This document shows, in pieces, positions 9,787 to 21,290 of a stretch of DNA of 64,000 bases. A program made the position numbers and the translations under genes. The stretch spans positions 39,527 to 103,526 of the forward strand of contig MSJI02000514.1 of NCBI GenBank assembly GCA_001931905.2, written 5' to 3'. How positions within the stretch are numbered: position 1 is the stretch's first letter; each line of letters begins with the position of its first letter. The DNA is from Cladosporium sp. IMV 00045 (Eukaryota; Ascomycota; Dothideomycetes; Cladosporiales; Cladosporiaceae). The notes under the pieces were generated by a model that searched no databases, was not told the origin of the DNA, and saw only the letters and a program-made list of their open reading frames with translations.

Positions 9787-12700
9787 ATGTCAAGCCTTGG
9801 CCCTCAAGCTACTCTTGACGAAATAGAGGAAGAGATTCTTTTTCAAGATGTTCTTATACAGAGCCTGGATCCAGGCGCTGACGACTACGAGGAGCGACTA
9901 GCGACACTGGAAGTGACAAAGAAAGATCTCGAGAAGCGGATGGATACTCTGAACATGTCGCGATCTTCCAACATGGGCGGCAACGATGGACCATCAGATG
10001 CGCTGCCGCCCCAGCAAGTCCAGCCTTCTCTGAACGGACAATACAGCCTGGACTCGCCCTATGCCAGTGGACTTGACGCGACCGCACCATTTCCCGACCA
10101 GACCAACGGTGCAAAGCGCCCTAGGCCGTGGGACTCCTTCGTCTCCCAACACGAGCACCCATCGAAGCGCCCGACACCAGATCACTCCTCTGAAGGGACG
10201 CCAACATCAAGCTCCTCTCTCGAACTTATGGAAAATCCAGCCGCTCCACTTGTATACAGGGCCAAGAATCGGCAGGCGGCAGCCGAGGCTGCTATGAGAA
10301 GAAGAAGGGAGGAACAATTGGCGGATGAGGATTTCGCACGCAGGCTGAGCCAGGCATCTCCGCACACTTCAAGGCCTCAGGCAGGCCCTTCTTCGTCGCG
10401 GAGGCCTGGCATACAGACAACTATCGGACACAACGGCTCCTTTTCGCGACCACCTCCAGCACAGCCCGCTCTACCGCCGACACCGCCTCAGTCCACGCAG
10501 CAGGTCAAACCTACCTACTCGCTACCATCAACAAATCCCTATAACCAGGCTTCGCCAAGAATCAAACCAGAGCCCAGACCTTCTCTTCAGCCATTGCCTG
10601 CAAGAAGCAGTGCAGGCCCGCAAGTTGTCGATCTCACGGGTGACGCTAGTGACGACGAACCGTCTGAGATTCCTTCGAACAGTTTCACTCCAAGCAGACG
10701 GTCTTTGGCACCAGGTCCGCCCGCAACCGTCTATCAGCAAGGGCCTCAATTTTCGCAAATGCCGGGCGCATTCCCAGGAACGAACTACGGCCAAATATAC
10801 CGCTCACCCAATTCGCTGGCTTATCCGCCGGCTTATCCGCCACCGCCACCGCCACCACAACCATACCAAAGGCCTGCTCATCCCTCTAGTTCGCTCGGTG
10901 GAGTCTACGGATCGGGAGCTTACAACGGCCAAAGCAGTAGACCACGGGGACCTGGCGGTCCACTAGATGAGTTGCAGGGGCTGATCCGTGGCTCAATGTC
11001 GCAGCCATGGTCATTGGACGATGATGATGACGAAGACGACGATCTCATTTTTTCCAGTTCACGCCGGGTCGGCCCCAGCGCTTACCTAGGATATGAGGAC
11101 ATATACCGACGTCGCTTCGATCAGATTCAGGAGCACGATCCTCAGAAAACCAAAGAAGAAATCAACGACCTCCTGAACAACATTCGCCCGGATGAGGATG
11201 TTCCTGATGATTTGCTGGTTCCGACACCTGAAGCCTTGTCAATCAGGCTGCACAAGTATCAGGAATCTGGCCTGACTTGGCTCAAGAAGTGCGAAGAAGG
11301 CACCAACAAAGGCGGTATCCTTGCAGACGACATGGGTCTTGGGAAAACCATCCAGATGCTTTCTCTGCTGGTGACTAGGAAATCCGATGACCCACGATGT
11401 AAGACTACTCTGATCGTGGCTCCCGTCGCACTGCTCCGCCAGTGGAAACAGGAAATCCAGCAAAAGATCAAACCTGGCCGCCACGCACTCACGGTATTTA
11501 CCCACCATGGGCAGACCAAAAAGAAAAGCTTCAGAGATCTGCAACACTATGATGTTGTCCTTACCACTTTCGGCAGTCTTGCTTCTGAAGTCAAGAAGAT
11601 GGAGAGTCTTCAAAAGCGCAAGCAATATAATCCTGATGCGCGTCCTACTGACGCCGAGCGTTGCGCCCTCATTGACCCTGATGCATTCTGGTATCGAGTC
11701 ATCCTGGATGAAGCACAGTGCATCAAGAATAAGTCAACTCAGACAGCCAAGGGCGCTTGCATGTTGAATGCCAAGTATCGTTTCTGTATGACAGGCACGC
11801 CTATGATGAACAACATTGAAGAACTCTACTCTTTGATTCATTTCTTGCGCATCAAACCTTACTGCCAGTGGGACAAGTTTCGCTTCGACTTCGTTACTCC
11901 TTTGAAGAACGGGCGCGACGAGGTTTACCAAAAGTCTATGCGGATGTTGCAGACTCTTTGTCGCGCCATCATGTTGCGCCGTACCAAAACGAGCAAACAT
12001 CAAGGCAGACCTATTCTGGTTCTGCCCGAACGAACCACAGAAGTTGAGCACTCGGAGTTCAACGAAGACGAGAGCTCGTTATACCAAGCTCTGGAGTCGA
12101 AGACAGCGGTCCAGTTCAACAAGTATCTCAAAGCGGGAACTGTCGGTCGTTCGTACACAGCTATTCTCGTCTTGTTGCTTCGCCTCCGCCAAGCATGCTG
12201 CCACCCACATTTGATCAAGGATTTCAGTGTTTCCGAAGCCGCTGGTGTCCCGATCGAGGACATGATGAAGCTTGCCGGATCGTTGGACCCGCAAGTCGTG
12301 GCGCGCATCAAGGAAACTGGTGGTAATTTCGAATGTCCTATCTGCATGGACGCTTGCACCAACCCAGCCATTTTCCTTCCTTGCGGCCATGATACCTGCC
12401 GTGACTGCTTCGTTACTTTATCTGACCCGGCGAAACAGATCGCTCAAGGGAACGAGAACAGCGCGATCGTGCGCTGTCCAGAATGTCGAGGCAACATTGA
12501 CACGAAGCGTATCACCGACTTCGACAGCTTCAAGAAAGTCCACATGCCAGAGCTACTGTCGAAGGAGGAATTGGAGGAGATGCAAGGCAACGACTCCGGC
12601 TCCGACTCCGACGACAGCGACACTGAGAGCGAAGATGGCTATGAAGATGAGACACTCGATGGCTTCATTGTCAAAGACGAAGCTGAAGATCCCGTTGACT

Positions 12701-13590
12701 CTTCTACCGAATCCGAGACTGAGGAGACCAAGCCTAAGACAGAGCCAAAAGCAGAACCAAAAGCGAAAGTTAAAGCTGAACCGCAAGACGACGACAAGGA
12801 GGAAGAGGAGGACGACGTCGTCGGACTTCCCAAGCGCAATGGCCAATCCAGTACCAAGGAGAAAGGCAAGGACAAAAAGCCCAAGAAGAGCAAGAAGCGC
12901 AAGGGAAAGGAAAAGGAAAACAAACTCAGCATCGCTGATCTGAAGAAGCTTTCCAACCGAAGCGCCAGTGCCAAAAAGAAGTATCTGCGCAAACTCCGCA
13001 AGGGCTGGATTTCCTCAGCCAAAATCGACCAGATGATGGACCTGCTCACCGAGGTCGTTGAAACCGCCGACGATGGCGAAAAAGTTCTCATCTTCAGCCA
13101 ATGGACATCTCTGCTCGACCTGGCCGAAGTGCCCATCGAGGGCAAAGGCTGGGGCTACCGTCGCTACGACGGCAGCATGAACGCCAAGATGCGTGGCGAC
13201 GCCGTCGACGACTTCAAAGACGCCCGAAAGGACGTGCGCATCATGCTGGTGTCTCTCAAAGCCGGCAATGCCGGCCTCAACCTCAACGTCGCATCGCGCG
13301 TCATCATTCTCGATCCTTTCTGGAACCCTTACATCGAAGAGCAGGCCATCGACCGCGCGCACCGCATCGGCCAGGTCAGACCTGTCAAAGTCCACCGCAT
13401 CCTTGTCGAAGGCACTGTCGAAGACCGTATCATCGAGTTGCAGAACAAGAAGCGCGCTCTGATCGAAGCCGCGCTCGACGAGAGAGAGCACCAGAATATC
13501 TCGCGTCTCGGCGTGCAGGAGCTGGCGTACCTCTTCGGCGTCACCAGAAGCTCCAATGAGGCCGTGCAGTACCAGGAGCGTAGGCGCTAG
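9787..13590 (+). CDS. ULS1: SNF2-family ATPase with embedded RING finger (Uls1/Ris1 type)
   Basis: Single-exon 1267-aa protein. The N-terminal ~480 residues are disordered (Pro/Ser-rich, poly-Asp near 415) and contain VVDLTG at about 280, a typical SUMO-interacting motif. The helicase N-lobe has GGILADDMGLGKT (about 509), DEAQ (641) and TGTPMMNN. A C3HC4 RING (CPICMDAC from 850, CGHDTC, CPECRG) is inserted between the lobes, followed by a long acidic/Lys-rich linker. The C-lobe ends with DRAHRIGQ (about 1189). This order matches SUMO-targeted translocases such as yeast Uls1, which remove SUMOylated proteins from DNA and may act as ubiquitin ligases. HLTF/Rad5 proteins share SNF2 plus RING, but they carry an N-terminal HIRAN domain, which I do not see. 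Convergent with the Zn2Cys6 gene. Confidence 0.88.
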   Translation: MSSLGPQATLDEIEEEILFQDVLIQSLDPGADDYEERLATLEVTKKDLEKRMDTLNMSRSSNMGGNDGPSDALPPQQVQPSLNGQYSLDSPYASGLDATAPFPDQTNGAKRPRPWDSFVSQHEHPSKRPTPDHSSEGTPTSSSSLELMENPAAPLVYRAKNRQAAAEAAMRRRREEQLADEDFARRLSQASPHTSRPQAGPSSSRRPGIQTTIGHNGSFSRPPPAQPALPPTPPQSTQQVKPTYSLPSTNPYNQASPRIKPEPRPSLQPLPARSSAGPQVVDLTGDASDDEPSEIPSNSFTPSRRSLAPGPPATVYQQGPQFSQMPGAFPGTNYGQIYRSPNSLAYPPAYPPPPPPPQPYQRPAHPSSSLGGVYGSGAYNGQSSRPRGPGGPLDELQGLIRGSMSQPWSLDDDDDEDDDLIFSSSRRVGPSAYLGYEDIYRRRFDQIQEHDPQKTKEEINDLLNNIRPDEDVPDDLLVPTPEALSIRLHKYQESGLTWLKKCEEGTNKGGILADDMGLGKTIQMLSLLVTRKSDDPRCKTTLIVAPVALLRQWKQEIQQKIKPGRHALTVFTHHGQTKKKSFRDLQHYDVVLTTFGSLASEVKKMESLQKRKQYNPDARPTDAERCALIDPDAFWYRVILDEAQCIKNKSTQTAKGACMLNAKYRFCMTGTPMMNNIEELYSLIHFLRIKPYCQWDKFRFDFVTPLKNGRDEVYQKSMRMLQTLCRAIMLRRTKTSKHQGRPILVLPERTTEVEHSEFNEDESSLYQALESKTAVQFNKYLKAGTVGRSYTAILVLLLRLRQACCHPHLIKDFSVSEAAGVPIEDMMKLAGSLDPQVVARIKETGGNFECPICMDACTNPAIFLPCGHDTCRDCFVTLSDPAKQIAQGNENSAIVRCPECRGNIDTKRITDFDSFKKVHMPELLSKEELEEMQGNDSGSDSDDSDTESEDGYEDETLDGFIVKDEAEDPVDSSTESETEETKPKTEPKAEPKAKVKAEPQDDDKEEEEDDVVGLPKRNGQSSTKEKGKDKKPKKSKKRKGKEKENKLSIADLKKLSNRSASAKKKYLRKLRKGWISSAKIDQMMDLLTEVVETADDGEKVLIFSQWTSLLDLAEVPIEGKGWGYRRYDGSMNAKMRGDAVDDFKDARKDVRIMLVSLKAGNAGLNLNVASRVIILDPFWNPYIEEQAIDRAHRIGQVRPVKVHRILVEGTVEDRIIELQNKKRALIEAALDEREHQNISRLGVQELAYLFGVTRSSNEAVQYQERRR

Positions 13591-14606
13591 CCGTAACAAG
13601 CATCCCCGTCGATGGTCGGCGAGCAGGCTGATACCATGAGGTTCTCATGCTTTACGACGGACACGAAATTTTCGCTTTTTCTTTTCTTCGTACGATTTCA
13701 AATTTTCGGTTTTCAACGCAAACATAGATACCCCAGTTTATTAGCGCCGGCGTGCGTCCAGTATGGTGGTAACTTGGCTGCGTATGACGGATGAATGGAA
13801 CTCGACCGGACACAGATCGGTTTTGTCATGAGTAACAAGCATCAGAGAGTAAATATCGATTTCAAAAAGCGAACGTTGGTACTGTGACTTCTGTCTTTCC
13901 GTCTTTCGAAGTGAGCGAGATACATGTAAATCGAACAAAAGAACACAGAGACAAAAAGATCACGATCAACATCAGTCGAAGCCGGGGGAAAAAAGACATG
14001 CTACAATACATTCTCGTTGATACTTATAACTAATCTACACATTACTAGCTAAAATCCAAATGCTAACAAACCAAAATCATCAAAACTCATCCAAACACTA
14101 TCTCCTGATCATGATGACGTGCTGTGTTTGAACCCTGTGGAACGAAGTTGTCCCGCTAGATGCTTGCTGGCAAAATGAAGGGAGGGCAGTCAAACAAAAG
14201 ATTCACTCAAAGCAAGAAAAGAAAGGAAAAGAACACAAGAGCGGGCAACAAGAACAAGGCCGTCCAGAGATCTTCAAATCGTCGCCGAAAGGGGAGGCTT
14301 GCGTCTCCATGCACTCGTTGTATTGCCGAAAGGGGATGTCCACCTAGCATTCTTGATTGCTGAATGAATCACGCTCGCAATATGGGAAAGACGGCATTCT
14401 GGCCAGACCCTGGGCTCTTTGACGATCGTGCAAGCTTCTCAAGAGAGATTGATGTGCTGGCTTCTGCTGAACAGATTCCGACTGTGACCTTGTGTCGTAG
14501 TGGTTTGTGGAGCCGACGAGAACTCCATAACTCTGAGCCGTGTAGATCTGCTGCAGACAGGACTCATCAGCCCCGCTATATTCACACTGCTGTGGCCGTC
14601 GGGACC
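13591..14606. other. Intergenic region between convergent genes
   Basis: 3' flanks of the SNF2 gene and of the Zn2Cys6 gene. AT-richer in the middle (13980-14100), with no supported gene. Confidence 0.6.
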
Positions 14607-16141
14607 TCATTTGGTGTGCTCTGCTGCGGCGGCATCGGCAGCGTTACGCTCTGCCGACTCGGAGCTGAAGCTGTACAAGCTGGTAAGCTGCGCGGTAGGC
14701 TGTCGTTTTGATGGACGAGACGAAGAAGAAGAACGACCATCGCTGAAACCCAGCGATATGGCTGGAAGCGAAGTGCTAGAAGTAGCGCCTCTGAGGGTTG
14801 ACAACCGGGATGGTGGAAGCATGGGAGCCGTTGTGGGCGTTGGGAAGGATTCGTCGACGGTTGCGACTGTGGTCGGCGAAGAGTCAGGGCTGTAGGCGCC
14901 CTGCTGCTGGAATTGATATCCAAGGACTGGATCTGACAAGGAGGATGTTCTTGCGACGGCGTTGGCATGTTGTTGGTGGTCTTGAGCAGCGCTCTGGTAG
15001 GCGGGTAGCTGCGAACTCATGGAGCCGGAGCGCGAGTTGTTGGCTTCAAGAGACCAAGGCATGGCGTTGCGGCTGTGAACACCGTTGATGTAAGGCCTGA
15101 AATTGGCGGTTGCTGGATCCACCAGGCGAGATTCCGGAAAGCTCTGGGACATGTACGTTTGCTGCGGATAGCTGATTGTGAAAGGCACAGGTAGACGGCG
15201 CTCCAGAGGTTCATGGCTCGGCAAAGATGAGTGTAGCGACCCCATGTTGAGTGGAGACATGGCTTCTGAGCTCACACTTGGTAGACGGCTACTGGTAGCA
15301 TGGCTAGGCATTGGAGAAAGCAAAGTGCCAAACGAGTATGATGAGTTGGACTCGCACAAAGGTGAAGAAACCGGTGTTGAGAGCGGCCCGCTAGTGGAAT
15401 AATTGCGACAACTCTCGGATGACGCGAAAGAGTTTCCCAAAGAATCGAGGGGAGGCGCTGGTGCTGAAGAGTATGTATATGCGTCAACCGGGGAGCTTTC
15501 GTACTGGTTGTCGTATTCTGCTGGCCATGCCAATCGAGTCTGCAGCGTAGGCAGTGACTGGCGGTGCTGTACTGGGTAGGTGGGCAGTCCAGCCATACCG
15601 ATTGGCGAGGTGTCCATATTGTACTGTCTGATTTCGGTGCCGTCTTCGGGCGATCTGAACTCCAAGGGGTCCGAGTTTATCTGCGTCGTGAATTAGCTAC
15701 TGAGCGAGATCTTGTACCCATGTCGCTTACCCTGCGGAAACTGCACTCCTCAAGCTTGCCTGATGCTCTACAGCCTTGACATCCTGCTCCATCTCCAGGG
15801 TCGCCCGAGCATTTGATCTTCCGTCGTCGACATCGTGCACACTATTCGCAACACTTAATCAGCCAAAGTGTCAGGGCCACAGGGAAGGAAGTACTCACGG
15901 CAACTGCGATCCGACGCCTCGCCTGTCCGCTACCTGTCAATGATTCTTCTGGTTCCTGGATAGGAGTATGAGTCGGGACGCGCCCGCCATATTCTTGACG
16001 AAGCTCGTAACGTGCTGAAGGGTCGTAGTAGCCGTAAGGCGCAGCGCGATCGTAGTATGCTGATCTGGCCATAGGCCTTTGAATTGGACGGCGGTAGGAT
16101 TCTATCTCGCTCTCGCCATGAAAAGATTGCGTTAACACCAT
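14607..16141 (-). CDS. Zn(II)2Cys6 transcription factor
   Basis: Three exons: 16141-15899, 15841-15731 and 15680-14607, joined by introns of 57 and 50 nt, give 475 aa. Exon 2 is only 111 nt and encodes the binuclear zinc cluster: CARCRRRKIKC, then CQGC and a last Cys in KLEECSF, preceded by the basic RRRIAVA at the end of exon 1. The rest is a Ser/Pro/Gln-rich, low-complexity region without the usual fungal_trans middle domain. That suggests a regulator whose activation region is disordered. It is expected to bind DNA in the nucleus; target genes cannot be told from sequence. Upstream are 2 kb without a gene, typical for a regulated transcription factor. A further 5' exon cannot be excluded. 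Confidence 0.85.
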
Positions 16142-18225
16142 AATGACTGGTCATGGCATCAAATTCACGGAATAGAAGACACGCTGTCAGGATGAATGAT
16201 GTCGGCAAGAGACGACTCGGAGGAAATAGGAGAATGTTTGACAGACAGGTCGTCCCTATGTGCAACGGTGCGACAGCCAAGTTGCGCAGCTGGTGGTCGA
16301 TGTACAATCAATTCAGTTGGTCAATGCGCGCTGTAAGTGACCGGGGGAAGATTGAGTGGTTGATCTGAGCAAACAAGTATCGAACTACACCTCCATATTG
16401 TATGTTTGTGTGGTACGAGCTGGTAGGAAAATGCAACCTGGCCCGAGCAAGGCAATACTCAGAGGCAAGACAAGCTGATCCCACTGGATATGAATTGTGA
16501 CAGGTCTGTCGGTGAATCAACGATCCTGGTCCAGAGGTTGCAGGCTTCGGCACCCGCGTTTGATTTGCATTTTGCGGCTGCTAGCCCTTCATGCAGGCTG
16601 CCGTGGCAAAAGTCGATAGGAGAGCACGAGCACTACCTTGTCTTGTGATCTGATTGCTGCGATCGTTTGCCCTTGCCAGGCTTACCGCGCTGCGATACCT
16701 GTCTACGTTTGTGGTGGCTTGGAGCAACCTGAGCTGTTGTATGCGGTGTAGCTTCGAAGAGTTCACACCCGTTTGATCGTGAATGGTGTTGACTGAGTCT
16801 GTTCTTGGTTGGCTGGGTGTGCCTCGTAAGACCTCGGATTGTATGATCGATACCTATCCTTGAGTTCAACCAAAGGACAAGCTGCACGAAATCGCGAGGG
16901 TGACAATGTCATCAGGCTCATACACTCTAAGTCTGCCCAGTGTAGTTGCTAAAATGACTGTCGCACGCACGAGCCCATTACTCATGCATAATGCATAACA
17001 TTCTTTACCGGTTTCGCAGGACGTCGCTACCCGCACCAATGCCCATCCAGGAGGTAAGTCGTGATAGTAAAAGTCCGTCGGCAGTATCGCGTCGTGAGAA
17101 TATTGAGGAGACGAGCATCAGCTATTCAGACCGATTGATCTTTGGCCGTTCTGTCAGGCCGCGCTGAAGTTTCAAAGGATGTACTCCAATCGCCTGCACA
17201 TGCAACCGGACTCTAGAGGAAACCTGTCGATACTGGGGCGCACGCTTGTCGGAAAGTAAATCATGCAGACTCTTCCAGAAGACTTGTGCAATCTGCTGGG
17301 GTACCTACATCCTATAGTCGTACCCGGATCTGTTGAAACCTCATCCTTTCGATCGCATTCAGGCCTATGCCGTGTTTCTCACGTAGCCAGTGCGGTGAGA
17401 AGCAGATAGTGTCGTAAATGTCAAAGCCGAAGGAGAGTAAGGGGCACATCTCCGCAAAAGCTGTCGCAGAGCACGACGTGTCTTGATGTTCTGATCTTGT
17501 GAGATCATGATAACCTGGTTGACCGACTGCGCTAAGGCATGAGGCATACGTCGTCTGTTCCAGGTGCATTGGACGCATGCAGGATTGAAACAGCAAGCAT
17601 CCAAGAAGGGAAGAACTTGATGGATCAGTTTTCACACGTACTGTGGCTCGTTCTCAGCTGACAAGTTTCGATCATGTATATGTCCGCGGAAGTGATTATG
17701 AAGATATCATTGTGATTCACCTGGATGGCTCAGATCTCAAACTGCTGCACTGTCATGCGTGTCCAAGATTAATGCGGAGGCAATTCATCAGAAGATTAGA
17801 TAGAGTAGAGTCCTGTCTGCCATGCTGAGGAGAGTAATATTTGTCGCGTCAGACGAGTGGCGTTCAAGTGTACCCATGGGACTGGGATGCAGGTGACTGC
17901 CCCAGCGACATGTGATCGTGCAGAAACCAGGTCAACAACGTGCGGATTGATCGAATGTAACTTTTGCAGACTAATTTCACGTGACGCTCTTTCCATTCTC
18001 GAAAAGGCTGTCGTTGAAGTGAATGACAGCAAGGTGGTTGATGATTTGTTAGCGTGTATCGGAAGTGAAGTGGTGCTGTCCACCATTGAAGTCGGCCAAA
18101 ACAGCGACGCGTCCAAGCTTCATCAAAGTTCAAGAAACAGACAGCCTCGCTACATTTGCTTGAACAGCCAACCCATGTCGCATTGCTTTATCAAAAACAA
18201 ACAGTGACCTCTGTACAGCGCGAAT
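16142..18225. other. Long intergenic region (2.1 kb)
   Basis: Divergent upstream region of the Zn2Cys6 gene and NUP85. It contains only short frames beginning at non-ATG codons, for example 17857-18207. Nothing recognisable. Confidence 0.55.
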
Positions 18226-21200
18226 ATGTTCAGAGTACCAGATTCGGATGACCTACCCAGCACTCCACCACGCGACCAATACTCCTTCTTTACGCATAAG
18301 AGCACCACGCCTTCACAAGAGCCGCCGACCTACCTCACCAATGTCTCGACCACACCACTAGGGCCTCCTCCGCGATCCGTCTATGGGAGCTCTGTCAACG
18401 GCGCCAACGACACATTTCTGCATGGCAGAACGCCGCTAAAAGGCCTTGCGCTTCCCCAGAGCAGCCCACCGCACGAGGAGGACGAAGACGCCGAGGGCGA
18501 AGAGGATGACATGATGGCGAACAGTTTCGCGCCTCAAGGGAATGGTGGGCTGGGAAGCAGCATGTTTGGCTCAACTATGAACAGTCCACGGGGCTTGAAG
18601 AGGAGCAGGAATGGAAGAGTGCAGCCTAGACACGAGAGCGACACGCCTGCTATTGCGCGCAGCTTAGCGAAACAATCAGGCTCGGCAAGTTTGGACGAGT
18701 CTGATGATCTTGTCGTTCGGAACGAGGATATTGTGGCCAGCCTGGACGCGAAGGCGCAGAATCAACCACTCGCCGGGTTAGATGGCGCGCTCGCGATCGG
18801 CTCTGCTCAGTTAACTTCATTGTGGAGCGAGTTTGCGCGACCTTCGACTCTGGAGGGATCAGTTGGCCCAGCCGAGAATGATGCGATTGCACAAGCCAGC
18901 TATGTGGCATCTTTCTTGCTTCAAATGCATCACCCCCACAGCGAGAAGCCAACTCAACACAATACTCTTCATCGACTTCAACGTGCAGGTCAGGGCCAAC
19001 GGGCTCCAACGTCTGCCATTCCTCTTCCCAAAGCTTTGCTGGACTGGCTAAACACGCATCATAACCCATACCCGGACGATTACGACACCATTCACCTGAC
19101 TCAACCTGCGCCTTCGAGCAACGAAAGTTTCTGGGATGTGGTTTACTCCTCCGCTTTGCGTGGCAAATTCGATCGCCTCGTGAGACTCTTGAAAGACGCA
19201 CACTTTGAGCACGCTGTCACCGCGCTCGATGACGGTGCAAGACAACCCGGATATCACGGCAGGCAACTTGAGAACACGCGTGCTGTCGTTGCACGATGCG
19301 TCAGTCTTCTTGAATCATGCCCAGCGCTGAGGTATGATGACTGGGATGTCAAGGGTCCTGAATGGGCACTCTTTCGGCAGCGCATTCGTCAGGCGGTTAA
19401 CGAACTGGAGGAATTTGCCGAAGGCGAAGACGAAGACCGGGACGTGCATGGAAATGCGTTCGCACAGTCAACACGAAGCGACATGCGGGAGAGCATGAGC
19501 TTTAGTACGGCAAGCAAGCGTGCCGAAAGCAAGATCCCCTGGACAATTTACGAGAACCTGCGGGCGCTTTATGGCCAAATTTTAGGATCGACTGACGAGA
19601 TTGTCTTGGTCTCTCAAGACTGGGTAGAAGCATGCGTGTACTTGACGGTGTGGTGGGATGGCGAAGACAACATGGAGCCTTCTGCCAGTGTCTCACGCAG
19701 CAATTTGCGGAAAAGCATGGCCGGTGCTCAACGTACGAGAGAAGTTGATGTTGCGCCTGGTGCGGCCTATCGCAACAGGCTTGCGGATGCGCATGCAGAA
19801 GTTACTGCTGATCCCGAAGATCCAGTCTTCCAAGTGGATACTATGAATCCTTTACTGGTCGCTTTAGCATCTGCTATGGAAGACAACGTTGAGGGAGTGA
19901 TGGCACTTTTGCGTACCTGGAGCCTGGCAATTACATCATCAGTTGTTGAAATTGCTGCTCTCGGAGGCTGGTTACCCCAGGGCAGACCCAGGAGCAAAGG
20001 TCTAATGCAGCAAGGCTTCAGCAGCGAAGATCTAATGGTTTTGAGCCACGGCCCAAGCTCACAGAGACCTGCAGGCGAAATTGAGCGCGATGGCATCTTG
20101 CTTGAGTACGCGGACTCGCTGGCTGAGAGAGATTCGTTCAAACCCTCGACTGGGTCCAACACGAAGGAAGGTTGGGAGCTTGCAGTGGCTGTTCTCGGTC
20201 GTCTGGACGACGCCTCTGCCGCCCAGCGCAAAATAGGCGGACTTCTAGAGAACATTGATTTGAAGGATGATGTACGGGTCGACAAGGTTCTCAGCCTCTG
20301 CAGCGACCTGGGGCTTGCAGAACAGGCGCGTGCTATCTCTGAGGTATGTGACCACACGCCAAAGCTTACACATGTTCCCACTAACACTGCACACAGCGAT
20401 ACGCCGACAGCTTGACAGAGTCACCGCAAGCTTATGGCACAGCTCTTGTGTTCTACGCCCGTGCTCACGCAGCTGCGAAGCTGAAGGACACCCTTTCATT
20501 GTTGACCTCGTTGTCACTCATTCAGTCTGCGGCCGTTCCTTCACTTGCAGAAGTCGATCAGCAGCTCGCGTCTTTGCTCAGCAAAGACCGTCCTGGATTC
20601 ATCCGCCTCGCCCGCTCAGATCCCAAAGCTGCGACAATCCTTTCATCCAACTTCAGCGGTTACGCAACCCTGCGCAAATTCTACGATCTCCGCGACCAAG
20701 ACGTCAATCCGGAGTCAAACAACACACAACATCTGCGTCCCCTCGAACGGAAGCGCGAGGCAGCGAGGGCGCTTATGGCTGTTATTGAAAGTGCCTCAGA
20801 CTGCATCCGCGGAGGATTGTTCGATCCTGAAATCGAGTCAGCCATCCCCGCCGATGCGCTGCTTATTCTGCTTGGGGAGACGCTACCACTTCTCAGCGTA
20901 GATCGTCGCATCTTCTCAAAGGCCGACATCTACGCGCTTCTGCGAATCGTCGAAGACTTCTCCACAGCGCCAGCACGGATCCGTGAGAGGGCGGAGGATC
21001 TCCTTCAAGCCAGCGCTAACACTTACCGCGGCGGCGGCGTCGAATCGCTCAAGAAGTCAAGAAGTGATTTGAGCAGCGGAACAGGGTCTAGCTACGACAT
21101 GCTAGCGTCATCAGTCCTTGCACGTTCTCAAGAAAATGGCAAAGCTGGAGCGCAGGTTTCCCGCGGCTGGGACTGGAGGAAGGGTCTTGATGGTGCTGGC

Positions 21201-21290
21201 GGTGCCGTCGTGGGCTCCAAGGAGGTTCTGGCAGTAATGCGACTCGCGCTCTCGCAAGAAGTGGCAAAAAGCATGAGCGGTGTTTACTAA
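18226..21290 (+). CDS. NUP85: Nuclear pore protein Nup85 (Y-complex)
   Basis: Structural nucleoporin of the Nup84/Nup107 (Y) subcomplex. Exon 1 is 18226-20343, the intron 20344-20396 (GTATGT, branch CTAAC at 20381, CACAG) and exon 2 is 20397-21290, giving 1003 aa. The N-terminal ~180 residues are disordered (FRVPDSDDLPSTPPRDQY, acidic EEDEDAEGEEDD). Beyond that the protein is alpha-helical. The blocks I associate with fungal Nup85 are ESFWDVVYSSALRGKFDRL, GYHGRQLENTRAVVARCV, PALRYDDWDVKGPEW and VSQDWVEACVYLTVWW. The spliced frame reads AISE-RYADSLTESPQAYG. Family assignment rests on motif recognition; another helical nucleoporin such as Nup84 or Nup120 is less likely. Confidence 0.8.
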
